Shown: positions 1-7,801, counted from the stretch's first letter. The stretch: 64,000 nt of DNA from an uncultured Bacteroidales bacterium (GCA_902779875.1 CACZCX010000017.1:56848-120847); one strand, 5' to 3'. Numbers and translations: made by a program. The notes: generated by a model from the sequence alone, not told the origin.

Positions 1-180
1 ATGTACGGCACGCCCAACCATCCTATAGTAATGGATATGGGCACCACCGGCATTGATGCGCTCAACGAGACATCGGGCATGGAATCTGTATATGACCTGG
101 GCGGACGCAAGGCAGAGAATATGATTAACGACCGCAAGGAGATACTCATCATCAACGGTCAGAAACAGGTAGTTGAATGA
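1..180 (+). CDS. C-terminal end of a secreted/surface protein (partial)
   Basis: Open frame from the window edge to TGA at 178-180; the N-terminus lies outside the window, so the first ATG is not claimed as the start. The visible 59 residues end with VYDLGGRK…ILIINGQKQVVE, the pattern of the short C-terminal sorting domains of Bacteroidetes exported proteins (a 'YDLxGRK' strand followed by a 'GxxIINGxK' strand). The stop overlaps the next ATG as ATGA, implying co-transcription and translational coupling. The enzymatic part, if any, cannot be seen. Confidence 0.7.
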   Translation: MYGTPNHPIVMDMGTTGIDALNETSGMESVYDLGGRKAENMINDRKEILIINGQKQVVE

Positions 181-1376
181 AAATGACTGCCAGGTTCCAC
201 AAGCTGTTGGCACTCCTCTTATTGGGGAGTGCCAATCTGTGGGCTATCGGTAACGATCCCTTCCCTGAGGTCAATTACCACATGTATCAGGGAAGCATGA
301 TCCTTACGGCCCAGGTCGTCCTTGACGGAAACGTCGTGAACGATGCCGTCGTAGCCGTCTACTGCGGTGATGAGATCCGCGGCAAGGATTATGTAGGCAA
401 CGACTCCAATAACCCCGGTTATGTCTTCACGACCATTTGCGGAAACTATACCGGCCATGAGCAGTCACTCCATTTCATGGTCTCGACAGGCGGAAACATC
501 TACAGTTTCTACCCCGACCCGGAGCTTCTCTACTCATTCAACGGCGTTGTAGGATCCACCTCACAACCCTACTACATCGACCTCTCACCGGTCTGTCTGG
601 ACAACTCCGATGCATCGGCCCTCATAGGTCGCAAAGGACGTAGGGTCAGCGTATCGTTCAGCCGCTCATTCACTGAGAACATAAGCAGCACAGTATGCCT
701 GCCGTTTAGCTTAAGCAGCGATCAGGCATCGGCCTACGGTACGTTTTACAGGTTTGCCGGCGTAACACGCAACGGGGACGAATGGATTGTGACCATGACC
801 GATGCCACCGGCGCCGACCCGCTCCAGGCAGGCACGCCCTACCTGTTCAAGCCGTCGGCCACAGGCAAGGTCACGTTTACCGGGACAGTGGAGGTTCCGG
901 CCGATGCCACGCAGGAGAGTTTCAAGCCGCAGGATGCTGCAATGGATGAATGGTCGTTCATAGGTACCTACAACTCCAGGATATGGAGCCAGGGTGATGC
1001 CGAACTGGGGACGGTCTACGGATTCGTGGCCACCGAGTACACCGGTAGCGATTTCAGTGCGGGCACCTTTGTCAAGGCGGGTGACGGAGCGAGCATAGCC
1101 CCGTTCAGGGCCTACCTTAAGAGACAGGCCTTGGGTCGCGCTCCCGGACGCGACATGAGCGGTTCCAACGATGTGCCTTCACGCCTGATGGTCTACCTGA
1201 CCGACAAGGACGGAAATCTCACCGCAGTCGGTTCACTGGACAGTGAGAGCGGCAGCGTGACATTCAGCGAGAGTGCATGGTACTCACTTGACGGCACTCC
1301 TCTACCCGCCAGACCCGTGAGCCCCGGTATATATATCAGAGGTACCCGCAAAGTGATAATACGGCAGAACTATTAA
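177..1376 (+). CDS. Secreted protein with C-terminal sorting-like domain, unknown function
   Basis: 399 residues. The N-terminus is a signal peptide (MKMTARFHKLLALLLLG, then small residues) and the C-terminus reads YSLDGTPLP…SPGIYIRGTRKVI, a T9SS type-A-like tail. The middle is rich in Thr/Gly/Ser beta strands and contains a region around residues 165-330 (VCLPFSL…GTPYLFKP…) often found in large Bacteroidales surface proteins. ATG overlaps the upstream stop (ATGA). It probably works outside the cell or on its surface with the preceding protein. No catalytic motif was recognised; function unknown. Confidence 0.8.
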   Translation: MKMTARFHKLLALLLLGSANLWAIGNDPFPEVNYHMYQGSMILTAQVVLDGNVVNDAVVAVYCGDEIRGKDYVGNDSNNPGYVFTTICGNYTGHEQSLHFMVSTGGNIYSFYPDPELLYSFNGVVGSTSQPYYIDLSPVCLDNSDASALIGRKGRRVSVSFSRSFTENISSTVCLPFSLSSDQASAYGTFYRFAGVTRNGDEWIVTMTDATGADPLQAGTPYLFKPSATGKVTFTGTVEVPADATQESFKPQDAAMDEWSFIGTYNSRIWSQGDAELGTVYGFVATEYTGSDFSAGTFVKAGDGASIAPFRAYLKRQALGRAPGRDMSGSNDVPSRLMVYLTDKDGNLTAVGSLDSESGSVTFSESAWYSLDGTPLPARPVSPGIYIRGTRKVIIRQNY

Positions 1377-1384
1377 TTCAGTCT

Positions 1385-1528
1385 ATGAAAAAGAATTACC
1401 TGAAACCGCTGACACAGGTTTATGACATACAATGCTCCGGGATCCTCTGCATGAGCACCGAAGAGCCGCTCTATCACGGCCCGTTCGGTCAGCTTACGGA
1501 CCGTGACAAAGACCGGTTCACCGCCTGA
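1385..1528 (+). CDS. Small peptide of the MKKxYxxP type (47 aa)
   Basis: ATG lies 8 nt after the stop of the secreted-protein gene, so the two are probably co-transcribed. It encodes MKKNYLKPLTQVYDIQC, then SGILCMS and a polar tail ending RDKDRFTA. The head MKKxYxxPxxxVxxI followed by a short hydrophobic LC(M/A)S element is a recurrent layout of tiny uncharacterised Bacteroidales genes next to exported proteins (recollection, not a search). It has two Cys and no transmembrane span. Function unknown. The main support is the start context, the position, and the fact that the frame ends just before a repeat element. Confidence 0.5.
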   Translation: MKKNYLKPLTQVYDIQCSGILCMSTEEPLYHGPFGQLTDRDKDRFTA

Positions 1529-1567
1529 CTGACAGCTCGCTCAGCCCCTTCCCGATCAGCGGACTCC

Positions 1568-1709
1568 CGCCAAAGTGTCCCGCACCAACCCGCGATAGAA
1601 CGTATTCTTAGCGTGGTCGGTGCGGGACACCCCTTCATTTCGGGCTAGTGTCCCACGCGAGTGCGCCCCAGAAGCGTTGTGGGGCCTCTCCGTGCGGGAC
1701 ACTTTGGCG
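1568..1709. repeat. MITE-like element, 142 bp, perfect 18-bp terminal inverted repeats (copy 1)
   Basis: The left end CGCCAAAGTGTCCCGCAC is the exact reverse complement of the right end GTGCGGGACACTTTGGCG. Two further inner GTGTCC/GGACAC boxes let the element fold as two successive hairpins. It carries no ORF and lies in the 302-bp gap between the 47-aa gene and blaI. Related copies occur at 4353-4460 and 52119-52259, with fragments at 5432-5470 and 5802-5816; shared internal marks are CGCGATAxxxCGTATT and C(C/T)TCATTTCGG. No obvious target-site duplication was found. Confidence 0.85.
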
Positions 1710-1780
1710 AAATCGGCCCACCCTAGTATGTTTATTTTTACAACTAAAGTATAAATAATTGTCAAAATGTTTTGTGGTCT

Positions 1781-1793
1781 TTACAAAATGTAA
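1781..1793. promoter_or_regulatory. Putative BlaI-type operator upstream of the regulator gene
   Basis: Perfect inverted repeat TTACA-AAA-TGTAA, 38 bp upstream of the blaI-like ATG. BlaI/MecI operators are dyads built on TACA…TGTA, so this is the expected place and sequence for autorepression of the regulator-sensor operon. Binding is inferred. The half-site spacing (3 nt between the arms) is one base wider than in the classical staphylococcal operator. Confidence 0.5.
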
Positions 1794-1830
1794 TTTATTT
1801 GTGTCGGAAACCTGAAACAAACCTTTGTAT

Positions 1831-2193
1831 ATGAAAAAACTGACCGATAAAGAACTGGCAATCATGAACGTGCTTTGGGACAACGGAGCTCTCTCCATGA
1901 GGGATCTCCTGACCAAGATGCCCGAGCCCCAGCCCAACTTCAACACGCTTACCACATTCGTGCGCCGTCTGGAGATAAGCGGTATGATAAAGCACCAGGA
2001 ACTGGGAGCGCGTTTCTTTCTCTACGAAGCCGCAATGGACCGTGACAAATATGTCGAGATGATGAACAAGGAGAGCGTGTCACGTTTCTTTAACGGCTCA
2101 TACAAGGATTTCATATCCTGCCTTGTACAGCAGCAGGAAGTCAGCATCGATGACCTGAAGGATCTTATCCGCATGGCCGAAAACGCAAAGTAA
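1831..2193 (+). CDS. BlaI/MecI/CopY-family transcriptional repressor
   Basis: About 120 residues, the usual length. The N-terminal winged helix is LTDKELAIMNVLWDNGALSM…NFNTLTTFVRRLEISGMIKH, matching the family pattern ('E..IM..LW..G..tv.di', 'TVxTxLxRLxxKG'). The C-terminal helices (residues about 75-120) should mediate dimerisation and cleavage. ATG at 1831 is preferred over an upstream in-frame TTG at 1825. The M56 protease gene follows after 1 nt, the standard BlaI-BlaR arrangement in which sensor proteolysis relieves repression. No beta-lactamase gene is next to the pair, so the signal and targets are unknown. Confidence 0.9.
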   Translation: MKKLTDKELAIMNVLWDNGALSMRDLLTKMPEPQPNFNTLTTFVRRLEISGMIKHQELGARFFLYEAAMDRDKYVEMMNKESVSRFFNGSYKDFISCLVQQQEVSIDDLKDLIRMAENAK

Positions 2194-2194
2194 T

Positions 2195-4327
2195 ATGGGA
2201 AGTCTCGTATTATATATAATGGAATGGGCCTTTGCCCTGATAGTGCTGCTTACCATTTACAAGGCGGTATTCAGCGGGACTACATTCTACCGCTTTAACC
2301 GGTTCTACCTGCTGGGAGCCACCGTGCTCTCGGCTCTTCTCCCCCTTGTTCATATCTCAATCCCGGAAAAGACGCCCGTAGTCAGCAGCATGGCTATATC
2401 GGACACGGAGTTCGCCCAGGAGCTGTCAGGCACCTTTGTCTTGACCGATGCACCCCTGATTGAGTTCCTTGAGTCCGATGAACAACCCGTCATGGTTCAA
2501 CCATCCACCGCTCCCAGCATGTGGGCAGTGATCCTTGTTTGCATGTATTCCGGCTATGTAATCATGCTTATGATAGGTTGGTCACGCAGCATTATCAGGG
2601 CAAGGCGGTTCCTGCGGGGCAAACCCCGCCGCCGGATAAGCCGCACCGTCTGGCTGGTCACGCACCATGAGGTGTTCGGCCCGTTCAGCTGGATGAACTA
2701 CATCGTGATATCCGATGCCGAGAACGGATTCGCACGCCGAGCCAGCCTCAGGCACGAGTACTCACATGTTAAGCAGCTTCATTCCTTGGATCTTGTATTC
2801 CTGTTGGCCTGCACCATCGTCAACCCTGTTTGCTGGCTTGTACTGCAGGAAATCAAGGTAGTTCATGAATATGAAGCTGACCATGAGGTGATAAACCGTC
2901 ATGGCATACGTAACGGGGATTATCAGAAACTATTGATAATGCGGACTGTAGGCGCAGAGGCCTATGCGCTTGCCAGTTCGTTCAACCTTAACATTAAAAA
3001 GAGAATCATTATGTTGAACAAGAACCAAACCGGGAAAAGACGCCTCATGTGGCTTCTTATCCTGATTCCCGCACTGGGAATCACTTCTGTCCTGTTTGCC
3101 CGTACAGAAAAGGCCGTAAACCTGGATGACAATTTACGTTTCACCTCGGGTAATGCAGAAATGAAATTCAGAATTCCTGAACCGGAACGTGGTCCGTTGG
3201 TAAGTATCAGGATGGTAGATGAGGATAACAATCCTATCAGCCCCACCTTTGCTACTGTAGAACGTGTTGGTGGTGATATAGTCGCTCCTGATCCTGATCC
3301 TAATCTAAAGACCGTCCCGCCTCCTCCTGCTGCCGTAACCAGAGCTGAAATGACAAATTTTGAAGGACGTATAACCGTATCTGACTGGGCTGCCGGCCAG
3401 AAGTTGAGGATATCGGCCTATGGTTATGAAACCAAGGATGTTATTGTGGATTCAAAAGAAAAGGAAACTGTTGTAGTCATGAAAAAGAGTGCCAATCCCG
3501 AAAAGGAGGAAAACGTATTCTATATCGCTCCCCGCAATCTCATGACAATTTCGGCCGGTATTGATGGCCAACTGCATGTCAAAAACGGTTTGCTGGACAG
3601 AGACGTGACCATAAGCGAACTCAAATCCCTTCTCAAGCAGTTCATACAGAACCCTGACAATGACAGCAGATTACCTTCTATCGAGGAATATGACACCGGG
3701 GTACCCGGATATGATCCTATTCTTACTACAATCAAACATGTTCTCGTTCTGCAGTATGAGCCCGAGACCCCTTCCGGCATAGTGAGCGATGTAAGATATG
3801 AGGTGCAGAAAGCATACAATGAGTTGCGTGATGACTATTGCATGAACCTGTTCGGGAATAACTATGACCAATGCTTAGATAATCAGCAGTTATTGGCACG
3901 CGCCAAATACTCAATGAAATTGTGCGATCCCGTAGCAACAAGATACAGCTACAACAATGACGGCAAGCTTGACCTGAACGGTTATATCAACGGAACCTCC
4001 GCCGTTGTCATTCCCGGACAGGAAACCGATAATATCAATAAGGATCTGCGCATCAAGGTCACGAACAATCCTCGCAGGATATACGCATCGACAGTACTCT
4101 TTGAGCAGGAAAACGGCCAGGAGCAGACTAAAAGCGAGACGACTCCGCAGGAAATCAGTCTGGATGAACTCAATGACTATATAACCCAGGCCATATCGGA
4201 CGGCAGGCGAATCAGGTATACCCGATTTGTAATCCATCCCGATGCGCCCGAGAGCATACTGGCAAGCCTCAAGAGCATAGTCCGCAACCGCATGCTCCTA
4301 AGTTACATCCAGGAAAGCTACAAATAA
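2195..4327 (+). CDS. M56 (BlaR1/MecR1-like) membrane metallopeptidase sensor
   Basis: 710 residues. N-terminal transmembrane helices (about 5-25, 37-53, 108-128) surround a cytosolic zinc-protease domain: HEYSH at residues 187-191 is the HExxH motif and HEYEAD (224-229) supplies the third ligand. A further helix (RLMWLLILIPALGI, about 284-300) leads to a periplasmic part with a carboxypeptidase-regulatory-like beta domain (about 329-430, with YGYETKDVIV) and two later segments that resemble each other weakly (starting ISELKSLLKQF and LDELNDYITQA) and may be ExbD-like. There is no penicillin-binding sensor domain, so the ligand is unknown. It lies 1 nt behind the BlaI gene. Confidence 0.88.
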   Translation: MGSLVLYIMEWAFALIVLLTIYKAVFSGTTFYRFNRFYLLGATVLSALLPLVHISIPEKTPVVSSMAISDTEFAQELSGTFVLTDAPLIEFLESDEQPVMVQPSTAPSMWAVILVCMYSGYVIMLMIGWSRSIIRARRFLRGKPRRRISRTVWLVTHHEVFGPFSWMNYIVISDAENGFARRASLRHEYSHVKQLHSLDLVFLLACTIVNPVCWLVLQEIKVVHEYEADHEVINRHGIRNGDYQKLLIMRTVGAEAYALASSFNLNIKKRIIMLNKNQTGKRRLMWLLILIPALGITSVLFARTEKAVNLDDNLRFTSGNAEMKFRIPEPERGPLVSIRMVDEDNNPISPTFATVERVGGDIVAPDPDPNLKTVPPPPAAVTRAEMTNFEGRITVSDWAAGQKLRISAYGYETKDVIVDSKEKETVVVMKKSANPEKEENVFYIAPRNLMTISAGIDGQLHVKNGLLDRDVTISELKSLLKQFIQNPDNDSRLPSIEEYDTGVPGYDPILTTIKHVLVLQYEPETPSGIVSDVRYEVQKAYNELRDDYCMNLFGNNYDQCLDNQQLLARAKYSMKLCDPVATRYSYNNDGKLDLNGYINGTSAVVIPGQETDNINKDLRIKVTNNPRRIYASTVLFEQENGQEQTKSETTPQEISLDELNDYITQAISDGRRIRYTRFVIHPDAPESILASLKSIVRNRMLLSYIQESYK

Positions 4328-4352
4328 CCCCACTCCCGGATTCCGGGATTTC

Positions 4353-4460
4353 CGCCAAAGTGTCCCGCACCAACCCGCGATAGAACGTATTCTGAGCGTC
4401 GTATTCTGAGCGTGGTCGGTGCGGGACACACCTTCATTTCGGGCATGTGTCCCGCGCCGA
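4353..4460. repeat. MITE-like element, truncated (copy 2)
   Basis: Begins with the same CGCCAAAGTGTCCCGCAC end as copy 1 and follows it almost base for base through CCCGCGATAGAACGTATTC, then carries a tandem duplication of about 14-15 bp (tattctgagcgtcg / tattctgagcgtgg). It continues to the inner GTGTCCCGCG box but lacks the right terminal repeat. It starts 26 bp after the stop of the M56 gene, where the first half-hairpin could act in 3'-end formation. Confidence 0.8.
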
Positions 4461-4666
4461 TATGCCCTGTGAGCGCTAGGAGGAATACCGGGACAGGCTG
4501 ATTACCATTGATTCGGCAGAGTTCAATGAGCTGAAGTTGCCTTTCAGCGTGATTGAGACGCCCGGCCGGAATGGAACTGGCCACCAGTGCCGGAGCGGAA
4601 CCGCGGGACAGACGCCGGTATGAGACGGCCGGGGAAAACCTGCAGAATGATGCTGTCCAGATTAGA
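4461..4666. other. Degenerate intergenic stretch
   Basis: Follows the truncated repeat. In one plus frame it reads EEYRDRLITIDSAEFNELK, then LPFSVIETPGR and soon a stop, with no start codon or signal, which looks like a decayed coding fragment. A similar short string (aataccggga…gatta) recurs at about 5371-5388. No recognisable family; nothing else seen. Confidence 0.3.
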
Positions 4667-5080
4667 TTAGTCTTGCTTGGATTGAGGATCCTTGTTTTCT
4701 TGCCATTGGCTCTTATAGCGGCGGAAGAAGCCCAACATGACAGCACTGATGATAGTTAAGGCGCTGAAGATTTTTGCTACAATATCCGTATCTGCCATGT
4801 AGGAGTAACGTATGGCAGCTATAAAAATCACAAAAAATGCAATCATACAGAAGAAACTGATTCTGTATATTGTCTTTTTTGTTGATGGCTTCAATGAATC
4901 CAATCTGTTGCTGGGGTTGAAAACGATCATCCATATGATGCTTGCTGCAGCCATAATTCCGCATGGTACAGCGACAAGGCTTGCTCTATGTGAGGCCATG
5001 GCAACAAGGAAAATGCCGGCAGCAACAACCAGCCCGATGATGCTAATCATGTAAATGTCTCTTTTTGTATCTGATTTCAT
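4667..5080 (-). CDS. Small four-helix membrane protein, unknown function
   Basis: 137 residues with four hydrophobic segments (about 11-28, 35-53, 69-88, 99-115) separated by short polar turns, and a charged C-terminus (RRYKSQWQENKDPQSKQD). ATG at 5080. It follows the 69-aa membrane gene by 21 nt and is probably co-transcribed with it. I do not recognise the family; the DUF-like size and layout suggest an accessory membrane protein. Base composition is lower in GC than the neighbouring conserved genes, consistent with an accessory origin. Confidence 0.6.
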   Translation of the reverse strand: MKSDTKRDIYMISIIGLVVAAGIFLVAMASHRASLVAVPCGIMAAASIIWMIVFNPSNRLDSLKPSTKKTIYRISFFCMIAFFVIFIAAIRYSYMADTDIVAKIFSALTIISAVMLGFFRRYKSQWQENKDPQSKQD

Positions 5081-5101
5081 AACGGTTAGTTTGATTTATG
5101 T

Positions 5102-5311
5102 TTAGGACTTGTCTGAGTCATGCTTAAGCAATCTTTTCCTGAATAAGGTAAGTATAATGAGGATTATGGAGGCGACGCCATAGATTGTCCAGCATATGCT
5201 TTCTAACTTACTACTCCCGGAACCGAAAACACAGTATCCTTTTATTGCAAGACAAATCAGCATGACTGTCATTGTTATGCTTAGACAGAGTTGGTAGGTT
5301 TTGTTGTTCAT
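5102..5311 (-). CDS. Small two-helix membrane protein, unknown function
   Basis: 69 residues: two hydrophobic spans (about 7-27 and 38-56) and a basic tail (FRKRLLKHDSDKS). It is the first gene of a probable two-gene unit with the four-helix protein. An imperfect palindrome lies just upstream (5337-5366). No family recognised; support is the clean start, the hydrophobic periodicity and the neighbour. Confidence 0.5.
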   Translation of the reverse strand: MNNKTYQLCLSITMTVMLICLAIKGYCVFGSGSSKLESICWTIYGVASIILIILTLFRKRLLKHDSDKS

Positions 5312-5336
5312 AATTGTTAGAAAAGGGTTAGTATTT

Positions 5337-5366
5337 GCAAATTAAGGGATTATCCCTGGTGTTTGC
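5337..5366. repeat. Imperfect palindrome upstream of the small membrane-protein genes
   Basis: GCAAA…TTTGC outer arms and an inner AGGGAT-T-ATCCCT dyad within 30 bp, about 26-55 bp upstream of the 69-aa gene start on the minus strand. The position would suit an operator; no regulator can be named. Confidence 0.3.
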
Positions 5367-5431
5367 AAGAATACCGGGAAAGATTACGCGCACCGGATGG
5401 CGGGATGCGGAGGCCGATGGTTCAGGGCTAC

Positions 5432-5470
5432 TGGCACTCTCCTGCCCGCCCGCGATATAGGGATATCGGG
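5432..5470. repeat. Fragment of the MITE-like family at the pseudogene breakpoint
   Basis: Contains GGCACTC and CGCCCGCGATATAG, both also in the 52119-52259 copy (read on its minus strand). It begins where recognisable GNAT protein similarity of the minus-strand pseudogene ends. The match is short, so this is a tentative assignment. Confidence 0.4.
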
Positions 5471-5602
5471 TGTGAGGGCATCGGCCTCAAAAATACTTCT
5501 GGGAGGTGCGGCAACACCTTCAGGGATGAAGATTGCTTCATAAAGGAAATCTTTGAGAAGAGGTGTCTCTGTGGGTTGTATTGGTCTGATATAGTAATTC
5601 AT
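5470..5602 (-). pseudogene. GNAT N-acetyltransferase, 5' fragment
   Basis: The ATG at 5602 starts MNYYIRPIQPTETPLLKDFL followed by YEAIFIPEGVAAPPRSIF, which I recognise as the N-terminus of a GNAT acetyltransferase common in Bacteroidales and Firmicutes (R-x-M/I-x-P-x-E…LLxDFLYEAIF). Similarity stops after about 43 residues and the frame runs through unrelated Pro/Arg-rich sequence to a stop at 5384; the acetyl-CoA-binding motifs are absent. A promoter-like TACTTTTG remains upstream on the minus strand (5625-5632). The break coincides with a repeat fragment, suggesting disruption by that element. Confidence 0.6.
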
Positions 5603-5632
5603 CTGCTATTTGATAATTGTGATGCAAAAGTA

Positions 5633-5913
5633 ATGATTATATCAATGACAGTTAGTATCCTTGCTACTGCAAACAAGGAGAGAAGGGCGCTGGTTGTGAA
5701 ACCGGGCCCCTTATATTTCAATTATTGGAAAAGGACTGAGAAGGCTGGTTTAGGAACCGGCCTTTTCCCCCAACTCTTATGGTGCTGACCCCCAACTACC
5801 CGGTGCGGGACACTTTCATTAATCAATGTTATGTTTGGGCCTGATTTTGACAACATTGTATAAATGTGGCACTTTTTAATATGATTGATTTGGACGCGCT
5901 GTTGGTACGTCCA
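5633..5913. other. Intergenic region with a repeat end fragment
   Basis: No gene seen. A fragment GGTGCGGGACACTTT at 5802-5816 matches the right end of the MITE-like family. An AAGGCTGGTT…AACCGGCCTT stem at 5741-5764 could be a weak terminator. The plus-strand frame crossing this region has no family resemblance and low coding quality. Confidence 0.4.
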
Positions 5914-5921
5914 TATTTTTG
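5914..5921 (+). promoter_or_regulatory. -7 element TATTTTTG upstream of the outer-membrane barrel gene
   Basis: Matches the Bacteroidetes TAnnTTTG element about 67 bp upstream of the ATG at 5988. A TTTGG string about 20 bp further upstream could be the -33 box. Inferred from consensus only. Confidence 0.4.
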
Positions 5922-5987
5922 TGATGCTCAGCTGAATGAGAGCGCCAATAATTGAGAGAGCTACCTAATTGTTTAACAATAGTTTAT

Positions 5988-6608
5988 ATGAAAAAATCAA
6001 TTCTTTTTGCCGCCTTTATGATGGCGTGCTCCCTTGTTGCAGCCCAGACATCGGGCAACATTTCTCTTGAGAATCCGGAGTTCAAGTACAAGCCGTACAA
6101 ACCTGTGGAGTTCTCCGTAAATGCAGGTTACAACCTGACAAGCATGATTTATCCGGACCTTCATCTTACATCGGCCAGCCAACCCGGATTGACATTCGGA
6201 TTCACCGCCCAGAAAAATTTCGAATCAATAGGATTAAGATTAGGTGCATCTTATGAACAGAACAGGAGCTACTTTATTGATGAGAATGACCCGATGCACT
6301 CGTCGCTCAGTTTCAAGCAGTCATCCATAAATATTCCTGTAACCCTATTGTACAACACCCCTTCAAGGAACGGCTCCTGCCTGTACGTTGGTGCAGGTTT
6401 CAATATGCGCTACTCTCTGGGGGCATCGATGGAGAAACTCAACTACAACACCAACCAACTGCAATGGAACACACATATAGTAATCGGTCTCAAGTTCAAG
6501 CATCTGTATATTGAGGAGGAGTTTGGCTCCCAGCTCAACGACCTGATAAACAGCTCGCTCAAATCCAAGATGGGTACGGCTATGCTCAAGATCGGTTTCA
6601 GGTTCTGA
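5988..6608 (+). CDS. Outer-membrane beta-barrel protein (PorT/OMP_b-brl-like)
   Basis: 206 residues from ATG 5988, chosen because it gives the signal peptide MKKSILFAAFMMACSLVAAQ; the longer frame has an implausible leader. The mature part alternates in short amphipathic beta strands (FSVNAGYNLTSM, FGFTAQKNFESIGLRLGASY, NIPVTLLYN, LYVGAGFNMRYS) and ends in an aromatic residue (LKIGFRF), typical of BAM substrates. Likely a small 8-stranded barrel in the outer membrane. It precedes a lipoprotein gene by 62 nt; joint function is possible but unproven. Confidence 0.78.
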   Translation: MKKSILFAAFMMACSLVAAQTSGNISLENPEFKYKPYKPVEFSVNAGYNLTSMIYPDLHLTSASQPGLTFGFTAQKNFESIGLRLGASYEQNRSYFIDENDPMHSSLSFKQSSINIPVTLLYNTPSRNGSCLYVGAGFNMRYSLGASMEKLNYNTNQLQWNTHIVIGLKFKHLYIEEEFGSQLNDLINSSLKSKMGTAMLKIGFRF

Positions 6609-6635
6609 GCCACTGATTTTATTGAAAAGATTTGG

Positions 6636-6643
6636 TACTTTTG
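6636..6643 (+). promoter_or_regulatory. -7 element TACTTTTG for the propeller lipoprotein gene
   Basis: Exact TAnnTTTG match 27 bp before the ATG at 6671, in the 62-bp gap after the barrel gene. This suggests the lipoprotein has its own promoter. Confidence 0.5.
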
Positions 6644-6670
6644 ACAATCAATAGTTAGAACAGATTGAAA

Positions 6671-7801
6671 ATGAAGTCAAAGGTCAAGACTGTATTACTC
6701 TCTTTGTTGCTTTTTGTTTCCTGCACGGAATCGTACCAGAATCAGTTCAAGAAAGGTTTGGATTCAATCGATAAGGTCGATGCCCATTTTATCTCCGCTT
6801 ATTCTGACTCTGTCGATGTCGTAATCCTGGATAGTGATACTGTCAATGCCCTTCTGGGGAATGTCACCAAAGTCTTATATGACGATGGGCATTACTTCAT
6901 ATCTCATGACACTCAGGCCAATATCAATGATACAAAGCAGCTGATTGTGGTCTTTGACGAGAACGGCAAGTTTGAGTGCCAGATAGGTCGTTTTGGCCGA
7001 GCCAGGAATGAGTTCAACGGATTTAGGGGATGGGCTCTTGATCCTGCGAACAAGGAGGTATTGATCAGTGATATATATCGTTCAAGAATTATCCGATACA
7101 AATACGACGGCTCATTCGCGGGTGAGCTGGAATATTCGGAATTGTTGAATGCGAACCAATTGTTCTATGCCGGAGGTGATTTGTATCTGCAGGTCTTGAT
7201 ACCTAATGACAAAGGTTTGGATGACATCGCCGTTTTGAACGATGAAGGAAAATTCAGGAACGTCATTAAAGACCGGAAAATACAGACGGAGATTTTCATG
7301 ATGCCGGGCATAAGAGAACTGTCGAACCCCTCAAACGATACCCTGTATCATCTCAGGTCTTTTGACAACTATCTGTATGCGCTGCACGATGGCGCTGTCG
7401 CAAGAAAGATTCCTATTCCATTCATGCCGTCTTTATCGGCCGAAGATTCAGAAAGGATAAACATGGACAGCAAAATCATGGAATACATACCTTCATACGG
7501 GATAGACACAAAGGATTACTATTTCCTCTCATTATCAGGAGAGAATTACCGCATGTTTGTATATGAAAAGAGGAACAAGAAGTGGATAGCGTATACGAAC
7601 AGCACATCAAATCTGGACTTCATCCCGCCCTTTAAGTTTGTTGGCAGTGCCGATAAAAACGTAATCATCGGGGTTATGAATGCTCCTACGGCCAACAGCT
7701 GGTTGGAGAGCAATGCCAATTTCACTCCTGCAGACAGAGCCAAGCTCAAAGCGATCGGAGGCAGCGAAAACGCCTCACTGCTGATTTATCATCTGAAATA
7801 A
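6671..7801 (+). CDS. Lipoprotein with 6-bladed beta-propeller domain
   Basis: 376 residues from ATG 6671 (a TTG two codons earlier is less likely). The signal ends in a lipobox, LLFVSC, giving an acylated Cys at about residue 17. The mature part carries propeller blades: repeated 'IVVFDENGKFECQIGRFG', 'EFNGFRGWALDP…EVLISD' and 'RIIRYKYDGSFAGEL' units are typical of the Bacteroidales 6-bladed beta-propeller family (NHL-like). Likely a periplasmic or surface scaffold or binding protein. Substrate unknown. Confidence 0.8.
   Translation: MKSKVKTVLLSLLLFVSCTESYQNQFKKGLDSIDKVDAHFISAYSDSVDVVILDSDTVNALLGNVTKVLYDDGHYFISHDTQANINDTKQLIVVFDENGKFECQIGRFGRARNEFNGFRGWALDPANKEVLISDIYRSRIIRYKYDGSFAGELEYSELLNANQLFYAGGDLYLQVLIPNDKGLDDIAVLNDEGKFRNVIKDRKIQTEIFMMPGIRELSNPSNDTLYHLRSFDNYLYALHDGAVARKIPIPFMPSLSAEDSERINMDSKIMEYIPSYGIDTKDYYFLSLSGENYRMFVYEKRNKKWIAYTNSTSNLDFIPPFKFVGSADKNVIIGVMNAPTANSWLESNANFTPADRAKLKAIGGSENASLLIYHLK

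Noticed and set aside
5363-5788. 141-codon plus-strand frame
   Set aside because: Crosses the decayed GNAT gene and repeat fragments; no family resemblance or start signal, so treated as chance.
5952-5987. Longer N-terminus for the outer-membrane barrel
   Set aside because: The extra 12 residues precede a perfect signal peptide that starts at ATG 5988 and would block export.
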